NCBI GenBank assembly: GCA_905236265.1
Contig: CAJOOV010000105.1
Coordinates: 1 to 23,624, forward strand
Origin: an uncultured Oscillospiraceae bacterium
Lineage (GTDB): Bacteria > Bacillota > Clostridia > Oscillospirales > Oscillospiraceae
Length of the DNA stretch: 23,624 nucleotides
Reading direction: 5' to 3'
A program made the translations under genes and the position numbers. The notes under the pieces were generated by a model. It made no database searches. It was given only the letters and a program-made list of their open reading frames with translations, and was not told the origin of the DNA. Positions 1 through 6,201 of this stretch are shown here, piece after piece. Each line of letters starts with the position of its first letter. The stretch's first letter is position 1.

Positions 1-100
1 GCCATGTTTTGCGGTTGCCCCGAAGGGGCGAGCAAAACGGCTTTAAATGATTTTATTATTACTTCGGGAATTATTTAATTGCCGAAGGAATAATAAACAG
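1..100. other. Intergenic hairpins after an upstream (off-window) gene
   Basis: No gene is seen here. Bases 6-12 (GTTTTGC) pair with 32-38 (GCAAAAC), enclosing a second stem GCCCC-GAA-GGGGC at 17-29. A T-rich stretch follows, so this may be the plus-strand terminator of a gene lying to the left. A second, AT-rich stem pairs 53-67 with 82-96 with one mismatch. The GCCCC-GAA-GGGGC hairpin resembles the small hairpin of the U repeats found later in the window, but the flanks do not match. Confidence 0.4.
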
Positions 101-139
101 CGGCTCTGCACGAAACCCAATCCGTGCAGAGCCGTTTTT
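101..139 (+). terminator. Rho-independent terminator
   Basis: A perfect 12-bp stem (101-112 with 123-134, CGGCTCTGCACG) has a 10-nt loop and is followed by TTTTT at 135-139. On the minus strand the stem is followed by a moderately T-rich stretch, so it could also back up termination of the minus-strand gene ending at 196. Confidence 0.75.
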
Positions 140-141
140 GG

Positions 142-179
142 AACGGGGCTGTCTCACACGAAAACGAGACAGCCCCGTT
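142..179 (-). terminator. Stem-loop downstream of the PPOX-family gene, probable terminator
   Basis: A perfect 14-bp stem (142-155 with 166-179, AACGGGGCTGTCTC) lies 17 nt past the stop codon of the minus-strand gene. No clear T-run follows on either strand, so termination probably relies on this hairpin together with the one at 101-139. Confidence 0.55.
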
Positions 180-195
180 GCTGCTGCTTTGTCAA

Positions 196-588
196 TCAGA
201 ACTCGTAATGTACCGGAGCCTCCGTGAAGGAGCAGAGATCGGCGCTGGCCTTGGTGAAGTACAGCACCTCCACCAGTCCGTCATCCTCGCTGTACATGCT
301 GCGCAGGCTGGGATTGGCCTCCAGCATGGCATGTTTTGCCTCCCGGCGGGGATCCGGGGCGACAGTGCCGGACAGGCGGATCCACTTGCCTCCGGCCATG
401 CCGGAGATCTCCACCTTCGGGTTGGCGAGCATCTGGGCATAGACGGCCTTTTTGTTGTTTGTGACCAGATAGAGCCTGTCCTCAAAGGCGCACACTGCGC
501 CGAAGGGGCGCACACGGGGCTGATCCCCCTCCACGGTAGCCAGATAGAACGTGCCGCATTTCTTCAGAAAATCCAATACTTCCTTCAT
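196..588 (-). CDS. Pyridoxamine 5'-phosphate oxidase-family (FMN-binding split barrel) protein
   Basis: This 130-residue protein matches the small, single-domain PPOX-like flavoprotein group in length and pattern. The N-terminal helix (MKEVLDFLKKCGTFYLATV) leads into the first strand of the split barrel. It is followed by the P-x-V-R-P-F-G element (about residues 24-30), which is typical of FMN-contacting strands, and by a dimer-forming C-terminal half. Such proteins bind FMN or another flavin cofactor and reduce small molecules; the substrate cannot be told. The start is supported by AGGAGGT located 7 nt upstream of ATG. It lies 68 nt downstream of the cardiolipin synthase gene on the same strand and could be read through from it. 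The family assignment is firm and the specific role unknown. Confidence 0.85.
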   Translation of the reverse strand: MKEVLDFLKKCGTFYLATVEGDQPRVRPFGAVCAFEDRLYLVTNNKKAVYAQMLANPKVEISGMAGGKWIRLSGTVAPDPRREAKHAMLEANPSLRSMYSEDDGLVEVLYFTKASADLCSFTEAPVHYEF

Positions 589-656
589 TTTCTATACCTC
601 CTGAGAGTGAATTGGAAACAGGCGGGTAAACCTGTGCCCTGACGGATGGAACTTGC

Positions 657-2222
657 TCAAAGCAGCGGGGCAAACAGGCGCAGGATAAGCTGGAACAGGC
701 GCAGGCCGGCGCTGCGTCCGCTGCGGTACTGTTCGCTGACCTCCCGGCACTGAGCCATGGTCGCCTCAAAGTCGGCCTTGGTGTCCATGACCGCCTGATT
801 GCCGTAGTAGAGGCAGCCGTTTTCAAAGTGGTGATAGAGGCTGCGGTAGTCCAGATTGATGGTGCCGCAGGTGGCAATCACATCGTCTGCGATGCTCATT
901 TTCGCATGGCAGAAGCCGGGGGTGTACTCAAAGATGCGCACCCCGTTTCGCACCAGAGCGTTGTAATAGGAACGGGTCACGGAGTAGACCACCTTTTTGT
1001 CCGGGATGCCGGGGGTGATAATGCGCACATCCACGCCCCGCTTTGCGGCAAGGCTCAGGGTGTGGATCATCTCGTCGGTGAGAATCAGGTAGGGGGTGAT
1101 AAACCACACATAGTCCTTTGCGTACTCTGCCATGGAGAGATAGACCTCCTCCCCCACATGCTCGTCGTCCATGGGGCTGTCGGCATAGGGCGCCACAAAG
1201 CCCGCCTCAGAGAAGCTCTGTTCCGCCTCGGGCAGATACTGGGAAAAGCTCTTGTCGTTCACGTCGTGCTTGCTCACGGCGTTCCACATCTCCAAAAAGG
1301 TCACGGTCAGGCTCTTCACCGCCTCGCCGGTGAGCTTTACCCCGGTGTCCTTCCAGTGGCCGTAGGGATGGGTGAGGTTGAAATACTCGTTGGCCAGGTT
1401 ATAGCCCCCGGTGAAGCCCACCTGACCGTCAATGACGGTAATCTTCCGGTGGTCCCGGTTGTTGAGAAACAGGTTCAGCCCCGGCGCAAAGGGATTGAAC
1501 ACCCGGCAGCGGATGCCCTTTGCCTCCAGACGCTTCACAAAGTCCGTGGTGATAAAGCCGATGCTCCCCATGTCGTCATAGAAGACCCGAACCTCCACCC
1601 CGCAGCGCACCCGCTCCTCCAGAATCAGCTGGATTTCGTGCCAGCTCTCGGCGTCCTCAATGGCGTGGTATTCCATGAAGATAAAGTGCTTTGCCTGAGC
1701 CAGCGCCTGCTTCTGGGCAGCCAGACCCTTTGCGGCGTCGTCGTAGTATTCCACGGCGGTGTTGTCGTACACCGGGTAGCCTGCGCAGGAGTGGAGATAG
1801 CGGGCGATGTTGGCGGCGTGGGGGTCGGCCTGACCCAGACGGGAGAGGGCTTCGCCGCCGTTTGGCAGCAGGGGCAGCAGAACCAGATCCACCGCCTCGT
1901 ACCGAGCCCGCATCCTCCGGGTGGAGCCGTTGAGACCGATGAGGAGATACAGCGCCACCCCCAGCACAGGAGCCAGCATAATCAGGATGATCCACGGCAT
2001 TTTCATGGAGGAGGTCTTGTGCTGGCTGTAGATGCCCAGAACCATAAATGTGGCGGCGGCACGGGTGAGGAAGGCGATCCACTGGGCGTTCTCGTTCAGC
2101 CGCAGCACCACCAGCAGGATGAACCAGACCTCAATGACGATGGAAAGGGCGGTAAAGAGCAGGCGGCTGGTGCCGTTTTTCACGCTGGCACGCTGCTCAT
2201 AGGTGGATTCGGCGTGGTTCAT
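657..2222 (-). CDS. cls: Cardiolipin synthase (phospholipase D superfamily)
   Basis: Joins phosphatidylglycerol units into cardiolipin at the cytoplasmic membrane. The N-terminus carries two to three hydrophobic segments (within roughly residues 17-100), as in bacterial Cls. Two HKD (HxKxxxxD) motifs follow: H258, K260, D265 (HRKITVID, followed by GFTGGYN) and H439, K441, D446 (HAKMSIAD, followed by GTINLDYRS). Spacing and length (521 aa) fit the family. The open frame extends to 2249, but I place the start at the ATG at 2222 because GGAAGGGGG sits 6 nt before it; the two earlier ATGs have no usable site. It follows the DUF1846 gene by 39 nt on the same strand, so the two are probably co-transcribed. 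Confidence 0.93.
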   Translation of the reverse strand: MNHAESTYEQRASVKNGTSRLLFTALSIVIEVWFILLVVLRLNENAQWIAFLTRAAATFMVLGIYSQHKTSSMKMPWIILIMLAPVLGVALYLLIGLNGSTRRMRARYEAVDLVLLPLLPNGGEALSRLGQADPHAANIARYLHSCAGYPVYDNTAVEYYDDAAKGLAAQKQALAQAKHFIFMEYHAIEDAESWHEIQLILEERVRCGVEVRVFYDDMGSIGFITTDFVKRLEAKGIRCRVFNPFAPGLNLFLNNRDHRKITVIDGQVGFTGGYNLANEYFNLTHPYGHWKDTGVKLTGEAVKSLTVTFLEMWNAVSKHDVNDKSFSQYLPEAEQSFSEAGFVAPYADSPMDDEHVGEEVYLSMAEYAKDYVWFITPYLILTDEMIHTLSLAAKRGVDVRIITPGIPDKKVVYSVTRSYYNALVRNGVRIFEYTPGFCHAKMSIADDVIATCGTINLDYRSLYHHFENGCLYYGNQAVMDTKADFEATMAQCREVSEQYRSGRSAGLRLFQLILRLFAPLL

Positions 2223-2261
2223 AGACATCCCCCTTCCGAAAAGAATCATGCTGAAGCGGCA

Positions 2262-3749
2262 TCAATGGTGATAGAGCTTGTTGGTCTGATAGGCCGGCTC
2301 ACAGGTCAGGTTTACCCCCAGACGGCTGAACACGCCCTCGTCCACCTGAGAGAGAATCACGGAGGAGTGAGCCTCGCAGCCCTTCAGCGCCGCAAGCTGT
2401 TCCATGGCACGGCGGGCGTTATCATCGTCCGCAGAGCAGATGGCAAGGGCGATAAGCACCTCGTCGGTGTGCAGGCGGGGATTGTGGGTGCCCATGTGGG
2501 ACACCTTCAGGTGCTGGATGGGTTCGATGGCGGCGGGGGAGATCAGCTTCACCTCGTCGGGAATGCCGGCAAGGGCCTTCAGTGCATTCAGTACGGCGGG
2601 GGAGGCGGCACCCAGCAGGGTAGAGGTCTTGCCGGTAATCACCTGCCCGTCGGTGAGCTCAATGGCAAGGGCAGGCTCCCCGGTGGCGTGGGCCAGCGTC
2701 AGGGCAGGCTCCACCGGCACCCGGTCATGCAGGTTCAGCTTCAGCGTGCGCATGAGCAGATCCAGCTTGTTCAGCTCGCTCTCTCTGGCCAGCCCCTGCT
2801 TCACGGCGCAGGCGGTTTTATAGTACCGGCGGATGATCTCCTGACAGGAGGCATCACGGCAGACCTGATCGTCCACAATGGCCTTGCCCACCATATTCAC
2901 GCCCATGTCCGTGGGGCTTTTGTAGGGGCACTCGCCATAGATGCTCTCGAACATGGCCCGCAGCACCGGGAAGATCTCGATGTCCCGGTTATAGTTTACC
3001 GTGGTCTCCTGATACGCCTCCAGATGGAAGGGGTCGATCATATTCACGTCGTTCAAATCGGCGGTGGCCGCCTCATAGGCCAGATTCACCGGGTGCTTCA
3101 GGGGCAGGTTCCACACGGGGAAGGTCTCGAACTTGGCGTAGCCCGCCTTGATGCCCCGCTTGTGCTCATGGTAGAGCTGGGAGAGGCAGGTTGCCATCTT
3201 GCCGCTGCCGGGGCCGGGGGCGGTGACCACCACCAGAGAGCGGGAGGTCTCAATATAGTCGTTGCGTCCGAAGCCGTCCTCGCTGATGATTCCGGCGATA
3301 TTGGAGGGATAGTTGGGGATATAGTGCAGGCGGTACACCCGAAGCCCCATGGTCTGCAGCCGCTCCCGGAACAGGTCGGCGGCGGGCTGTCCGGTGTACT
3401 GGGTGAGGACAATGCTGCCCACAAAAAGCCCGAACTCCCGGAACACGTCCACCAGACGGATCACGTCCATGTCATAGGTGATGCCCAGATCCCCCCGCAC
3501 CTTGTTCTTCTCAATGTCGTTGGCGTTGATGGCGATAACAATCTCCGCCTGCTCCCTCAGCTCGGTGAGCATACGGATTTTGTTATCCGGCTGAAAGCCG
3601 GGCAGCACTCTGGAGGCGTGATAATCGTCGAACAGCTTTCCGCCAAATTCCAGATACAGCTTGCCGCCGAAGGAATGGATCCGCTGACGGATCTTCTCGG
3701 ACTGGAGGGAGATGTACTTTTGGCTGTCAAATCCGGTTTTGTTCATCAT
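2262..3749 (-). CDS. DUF1846 (UPF0371) family protein
   Basis: A 495-residue cytosolic protein whose whole length matches the DUF1846/UPF0371 family, which has no settled function. The N-terminal signature is visible as K-x-G-F-D-x-x-K-Y followed by FGGKLYLEFGGKLFDD-type sequence. A glycine-rich stretch APGPGSGK (residues 177-184) resembles a nucleotide-binding P-loop. The C-terminus has the conserved SHMGTHNPRLHTDE segment. The open frame runs on to 3899, but the start is set at 3749: CAGGAG lies 9 nt upstream, the length is then typical, and family members begin a few residues before the G-F-D. It is first in a minus-strand operon with cardiolipin synthase and is divergent from the glycosyltransferase at 3977. 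Confidence 0.9.
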   Translation of the reverse strand: MMNKTGFDSQKYISLQSEKIRQRIHSFGGKLYLEFGGKLFDDYHASRVLPGFQPDNKIRMLTELREQAEIVIAINANDIEKNKVRGDLGITYDMDVIRLVDVFREFGLFVGSIVLTQYTGQPAADLFRERLQTMGLRVYRLHYIPNYPSNIAGIISEDGFGRNDYIETSRSLVVVTAPGPGSGKMATCLSQLYHEHKRGIKAGYAKFETFPVWNLPLKHPVNLAYEAATADLNDVNMIDPFHLEAYQETTVNYNRDIEIFPVLRAMFESIYGECPYKSPTDMGVNMVGKAIVDDQVCRDASCQEIIRRYYKTACAVKQGLARESELNKLDLLMRTLKLNLHDRVPVEPALTLAHATGEPALAIELTDGQVITGKTSTLLGAASPAVLNALKALAGIPDEVKLISPAAIEPIQHLKVSHMGTHNPRLHTDEVLIALAICSADDDNARRAMEQLAALKGCEAHSSVILSQVDEGVFSRLGVNLTCEPAYQTNKLYHH

Positions 3750-3899
3750 TCTGACCAACTCCTGTCGTATTGCTGGGCGATGCCCCCTGTTAACGAAGTG
3801 TAACATCAACCTTAATAGAGTACCACAACTGCGCCGGAAAATCCACGCTGATTTCAAATTTTCCCGGAATTGCGACAGCCGGAGAGACCCGGCGTACAA

Positions 3900-3928
3900 T
3901 TGACAGGAGCGGCGCTTTGCGCTAAACT
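3900..3928 (+). promoter_or_regulatory. Sigma-A promoter for the glycosyltransferase gene
   Basis: TTGACA at 3900-3905, a 17-nt spacer, and TAAACT at 3923-3928. The start codon is about 48 nt further on. The leader between contains two short hairpins that share bases (3935-3954 and 3950-3962). Confidence 0.75.
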
Positions 3929-3976
3929 GACCGGCAGGGGCAGGAAATGCCCTGTTTCAGGGAGGAGGTATGCCGG

Positions 3977-4927
3977 ATGAAGCTGCTTTCTGTTGTGGTG
4001 CCCTGCTACAACGAGGAGGAGATGCTGGAGGGCTTCTACCGGGAGACGGTTCCGGTGCTGGAGGGCTGCGGCTGGGATTACGAGCTGATCTTCGTCAACG
4101 ACGGCAGCACGGATGCCACGCCTGCGGTGCAAAAAAGGCTTGCCGGTGAGAACAGCCGGGTGAAAATCGTGGGCTTTTCCCGCAACTTCGGCCATGAGGC
4201 CGCCATGATTGCCGGCATTGACCACGCAAGGGGGGACGGGGTGATCTGCATGGATGCGGATCTGCAGCACCCGCCTGCCTGCATCCCGGAGATCGTGGAG
4301 CGCTTTGAGCAGGGCTATGACGTGGTGACCATGGTGCGCCGGTCAAACGAAGGGCAGCGCCTTTGGAGAAGGGCAGCCTCAAAGGGCTTTTACAGGCTGC
4401 TCAACGCCCTCTCCCCCGTCCGCTTTCAGGAAAACGCCTCGGACTTCTTCGGCATCTCCCGGCGCAGTGCGGAGATTCTGCGCACCCAGTACCGGGAGCG
4501 GGTGCGCTATCTCCGGGGCTTTGTGCAGAGTCTGGGGTATCGCTGCTGCGCCATAGAGTACCGGGCGGGGAGAAGGGCGTCGGGGGAGAGCCACTACAGC
4601 CTGCCCCGGCTGGTTCACTTCTCCGTGACCACTCTGTGCGGCTTTTCGGATGTGCCGCTGAAGCTGGGCATTTATGCCGGACTGCTGGCCGGGGGCTTGG
4701 GCGTGATACTGATGGTGTACTCTATCGTCAAACGGCTTTTCTTCAACGACACGGTGGACGGCTATACCACCATTGTGGTAGCCCTCTGCTTTCTCTTCGC
4801 CCTGACCCTTCTGGTCATCGGCATCATCGGGGAATATGTCTCCGTGCTGATGCAGGAGCTCAAGGGCAGACCCATCTATCTGGTGGAGGAGCTGGTCAAT
4901 TTTGACCGGCGTGACGGGGAAGAATAG
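3977..4927 (+). CDS. Family 2 glycosyltransferase, bactoprenol/dolichol-phosphate sugar transferase type (GtrB-like)
   Basis: Transfers a nucleotide sugar onto a polyprenyl phosphate at the inner face of the membrane, usually to feed cell-surface glycan or teichoic acid decoration. The 316-residue protein has the GT-A start (LLSVVVPCYNEEEML), the NDGSTD element at 41-46, the metal-binding D-x-D in MDADLQHPP (D93, D95), and two hydrophobic C-terminal helices (about 222-246 and 262-288). This is the layout of GtrB/DPM1-like enzymes. The start at 3977 is chosen because GGAGGAGGT (3961-3969) sits 7 nt before it; the upstream in-frame ATG at 3947 lacks one. No flippase or acceptor-side transferase lies beside it, so the sugar and final target are unknown. 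Confidence 0.9.
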   Translation: MKLLSVVVPCYNEEEMLEGFYRETVPVLEGCGWDYELIFVNDGSTDATPAVQKRLAGENSRVKIVGFSRNFGHEAAMIAGIDHARGDGVICMDADLQHPPACIPEIVERFEQGYDVVTMVRRSNEGQRLWRRAASKGFYRLLNALSPVRFQENASDFFGISRRSAEILRTQYRERVRYLRGFVQSLGYRCCAIEYRAGRRASGESHYSLPRLVHFSVTTLCGFSDVPLKLGIYAGLLAGGLGVILMVYSIVKRLFFNDTVDGYTTIVVALCFLFALTLLVIGIIGEYVSVLMQELKGRPIYLVEELVNFDRRDGEE

Positions 4928-4938
4928 AAAGAGTCAAA

Positions 4939-4971
4939 TCGCAGGCAAAGTCCATGGGACTTTGCCTGCGA
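4939..4971 (+). repeat. Palindromic repeat, family P, copy 1
   Basis: A 15-bp perfect stem (TCGCAGGCAAAGTCC) with an ATG loop. The core CAAAGTCC-N3-GGACTTTG recurs at 11091, 12881 and 21899. It sits 11 nt after the glycosyltransferase stop and is joined by CTGAAAA to the terminator hairpin that follows. Confidence 0.85.
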
Positions 4972-4974
4972 CTG

Positions 4975-5014
4975 AAAAGAGTCTGCTGCGTTTTGCTTCG
5001 CAGCAGACTCTTTT
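4975..5014. terminator. Bidirectional terminator between convergent genes
   Basis: A perfect 16-bp stem (AAAAGAGTCTGCTGCG, 4975-4990, with 4999-5014) has an 8-nt loop. It has T runs at the 3' end on both strands, contributed by the A/T base of the stem. It serves the glycosyltransferase (plus) and the DUF1295 gene (minus), ending 2 nt from the latter's stop codon. Confidence 0.88.
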
Positions 5015-5015
5015 C

Positions 5016-5810
5016 TCATCCCACCAGCCACTTGTACTTTGCCACGCTGTACAGCGGGACAAAGGGCAGGAGGATCGGTGTGGTTTTCACATAGCGCTGA
5101 TAGGCCGGGTCGTCGCCGTAGTTCCGGTTTTGCCGCAGCTCCAGCCGTCTTGCCCCGCCGAACATGATATAGACAATGCACACATATCCGCACACGGCGG
5201 CCGCCCACTGCCAGAAGCCGGAGAGTGCGCCGAAGCCGGAGAGGAAAATCCCCGTCCAGATCAGCACCTCTCCCAGATAGTTGGGGCAGCGGACGATGCG
5301 AAACAGCCCGGTGTCCACAAAGCGGTTGGGATTGGCCCGCTTGGCGGCGGACTTTTGCAGGTCGGAGGCGGATTCCAGCGCAATCCCGCCCACGGTCACG
5401 GCAATGCCCGCCCACGCCGTGGCACCGTCTGCTGCGCCGTTTTTCAGCCGGAACAGCACCGGGGAGACCTGACAGGCGTAGAGTGCGGCGCAGCTGAGCC
5501 AGATAGCCAGCTTGGGGGTGAGCTTCATGCCGTCCCCGCTCTTGATCTCCCGCTTCATGGTGCTGCGGTAGGAGGCGCTTTTGATCTCCCTGAGCAGCAG
5601 ATAGCCCCCCAGACGGCAGCCGTAGACCACCAGCAGCAGGCACAGCGCCACGGCGGCAGGGGTCAGCGTGCTTCGATACAGGAGCAGCAGTACGATTCCC
5701 ATGACGGACACGGAGAAGCCGTAGCCCAGAGAGATGAAGTAGACGTACTTGTAAAAGCCCACGGAGCTGACCACAAGGGCGGTGAGTATGAGCAGGACAA
5801 AGGGATTCAT
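5016..5810 (-). CDS. DUF1295 (steroid 5-alpha-reductase/isoprenylcysteine methyltransferase-like) integral membrane protein
   Basis: A 264-residue polytopic membrane protein. Hydrophobic segments are visible at about 1-20, 30-47, 50-72, 100-118, 128-146 and 180-215. The C-terminal part carries the family signature R-C-P-N-Y-L-G-E followed by a W-x-G-I-F helix (about residues 170-190), which in related enzymes lines the NADPH or SAM pocket. Relatives reduce steroid or fatty-acyl double bonds or methylate small molecules; the actual reaction is not known for this group. The start is supported by AAGGAG 8 nt before the ATG. It is a single gene, convergent with the glycosyltransferase and divergent from the GGDEF operon. 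Confidence 0.85.
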   Translation of the reverse strand: MNPFVLLILTALVVSSVGFYKYVYFISLGYGFSVSVMGIVLLLLYRSTLTPAAVALCLLLVVYGCRLGGYLLLREIKSASYRSTMKREIKSGDGMKLTPKLAIWLSCAALYACQVSPVLFRLKNGAADGATAWAGIAVTVGGIALESASDLQKSAAKRANPNRFVDTGLFRIVRCPNYLGEVLIWTGIFLSGFGALSGFWQWAAAVCGYVCIVYIMFGGARRLELRQNRNYGDDPAYQRYVKTTPILLPFVPLYSVAKYKWLVG

Positions 5811-5840
5811 GGAGGAGACTCCTTTCCGGTATTGAAAGAA

Positions 5841-5865
5841 CCGCCCTGAACGGGCGGATTTTTTA
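5841..5865 (+). terminator. Orphan terminator-like hairpin
   Basis: A 6-bp GC stem (CCGCCC/GGGCGG) is followed by ATTTTTT. It faces the plus direction but only the start of a minus-strand gene lies upstream. It could end an antisense or small transcript, or act as a folded 5' leader on the minus strand. Confidence 0.45.
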
Positions 5866-5900
5866 CTGTATAGTTATCTGTTGAGTCAGTTTAGGGGTAC

Positions 5901-5950
5901 GCTCCCCCAGTCACTTCGTGACAGCCCCCTCAAGGAGGGAGCCATTGGCA
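5901..5950 (+). repeat. U repeat, copy 1 (left arm of an inverted pair)
   Basis: A 50-nt unit with two hairpins: GTCAC-TTC-GTGAC, then a CCCCTC-AA(G)-GAGGGG-like stem with one mismatch. It aligns without gaps to the reverse complement of 5975-6024, with about 36 of 50 identical positions by eye. Confidence 0.8.
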
Positions 5951-5974
5951 GGAGCTTGAAGTCGTGATTGTTTT

Positions 5975-6024
5975 TGCCAAAGCCTCCCTCTTTGAGGGAG
6001 GTGCCCCGAAGGGGCGGAGGGAGT
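5975..6024 (-). repeat. U repeat, copy 2 (right arm of the inverted pair)
   Basis: A 50-nt unit in opposite orientation to copy 1, separated from it by 24 nt. Its hairpins are GCCCC-TTC-GGGGC and CCTCCCTC-AAA-GAGGGAGG. Three base pairs differ from copy 1 by changes on both sides of the stem. Confidence 0.8.
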
Positions 6025-6109
6025 AGATATTGCTTATCTGGATAACCACGTTACAATATATTTTAGCCTGACGATTTCCGGCAGTCAAGAGGGAACCTGC
6101 GGCAGTGCC

Positions 6110-6139
6110 TTGACATGGATTCCGGTTTTGTAATACAAT
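6110..6139 (+). promoter_or_regulatory. Promoter of the sensor-GGDEF operon
   Basis: TTGACA at 6110-6115 and TACAAT at 6134-6139 with an 18-nt spacer; the start codon is at 6202. It is overlapped by the palindrome at 6125-6149. Confidence 0.7.
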
Positions 6140-6149
6140 AATACAAAAC
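6125..6149. promoter_or_regulatory. Palindromic operator candidate over the -10 element
   Basis: GTTTTGTA (6125-6132) and TACAAAAC (6142-6149) form a perfect 8-bp inverted repeat with a 9-nt centre containing the -10 hexamer. A protein bound here would block RNA polymerase. The XRE regulator encoded in the same operon is the obvious candidate, which would make the circuit autoregulated; that link is inference. Confidence 0.5.
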
Positions 6150-6201
6150 TGGGTCAGTATACTGCCCTGTTCCCCAACAACCAACGGATGGAGAAACGAC
6201 T

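Larger units (their letters stand above)
5811..6201. other. 391-nt divergent intergenic region
   Basis: No coding region is supported. It contains, in order: a small hairpin CCGCCC-TGAAC-GGGCGG (5841-5857) followed by ATTTTTT, which looks like a plus-strand terminator although no plus-strand gene ends here; a 124-bp inverted pair of U repeats (5901-6024); and the promoter and palindrome of the downstream GGDEF operon (6110-6149). Confidence 0.7.

Noticed and set aside
828..3803. A 991-codon plus-strand open frame opposite cls and the DUF1846 gene
   Set aside because: It lies antisense to two well-recognised genes with good ribosome sites. Its translation is low-complexity His/Gly/Val-rich and is typical of the reverse strand of GC-rich genes.
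3750..3899. Promoter for the DUF1846-cls operon
   Set aside because: A minus-strand promoter must lie here, but no -35/-10 pair with acceptable spacing stood out, so none is listed.
4876..5849. Overlapping frames through the convergent terminator and the DUF1295 gene
   Set aside because: The DUF1295 reading on the minus strand has membrane segments, a family motif and a ribosome site; the others translate the P repeat and the terminator.
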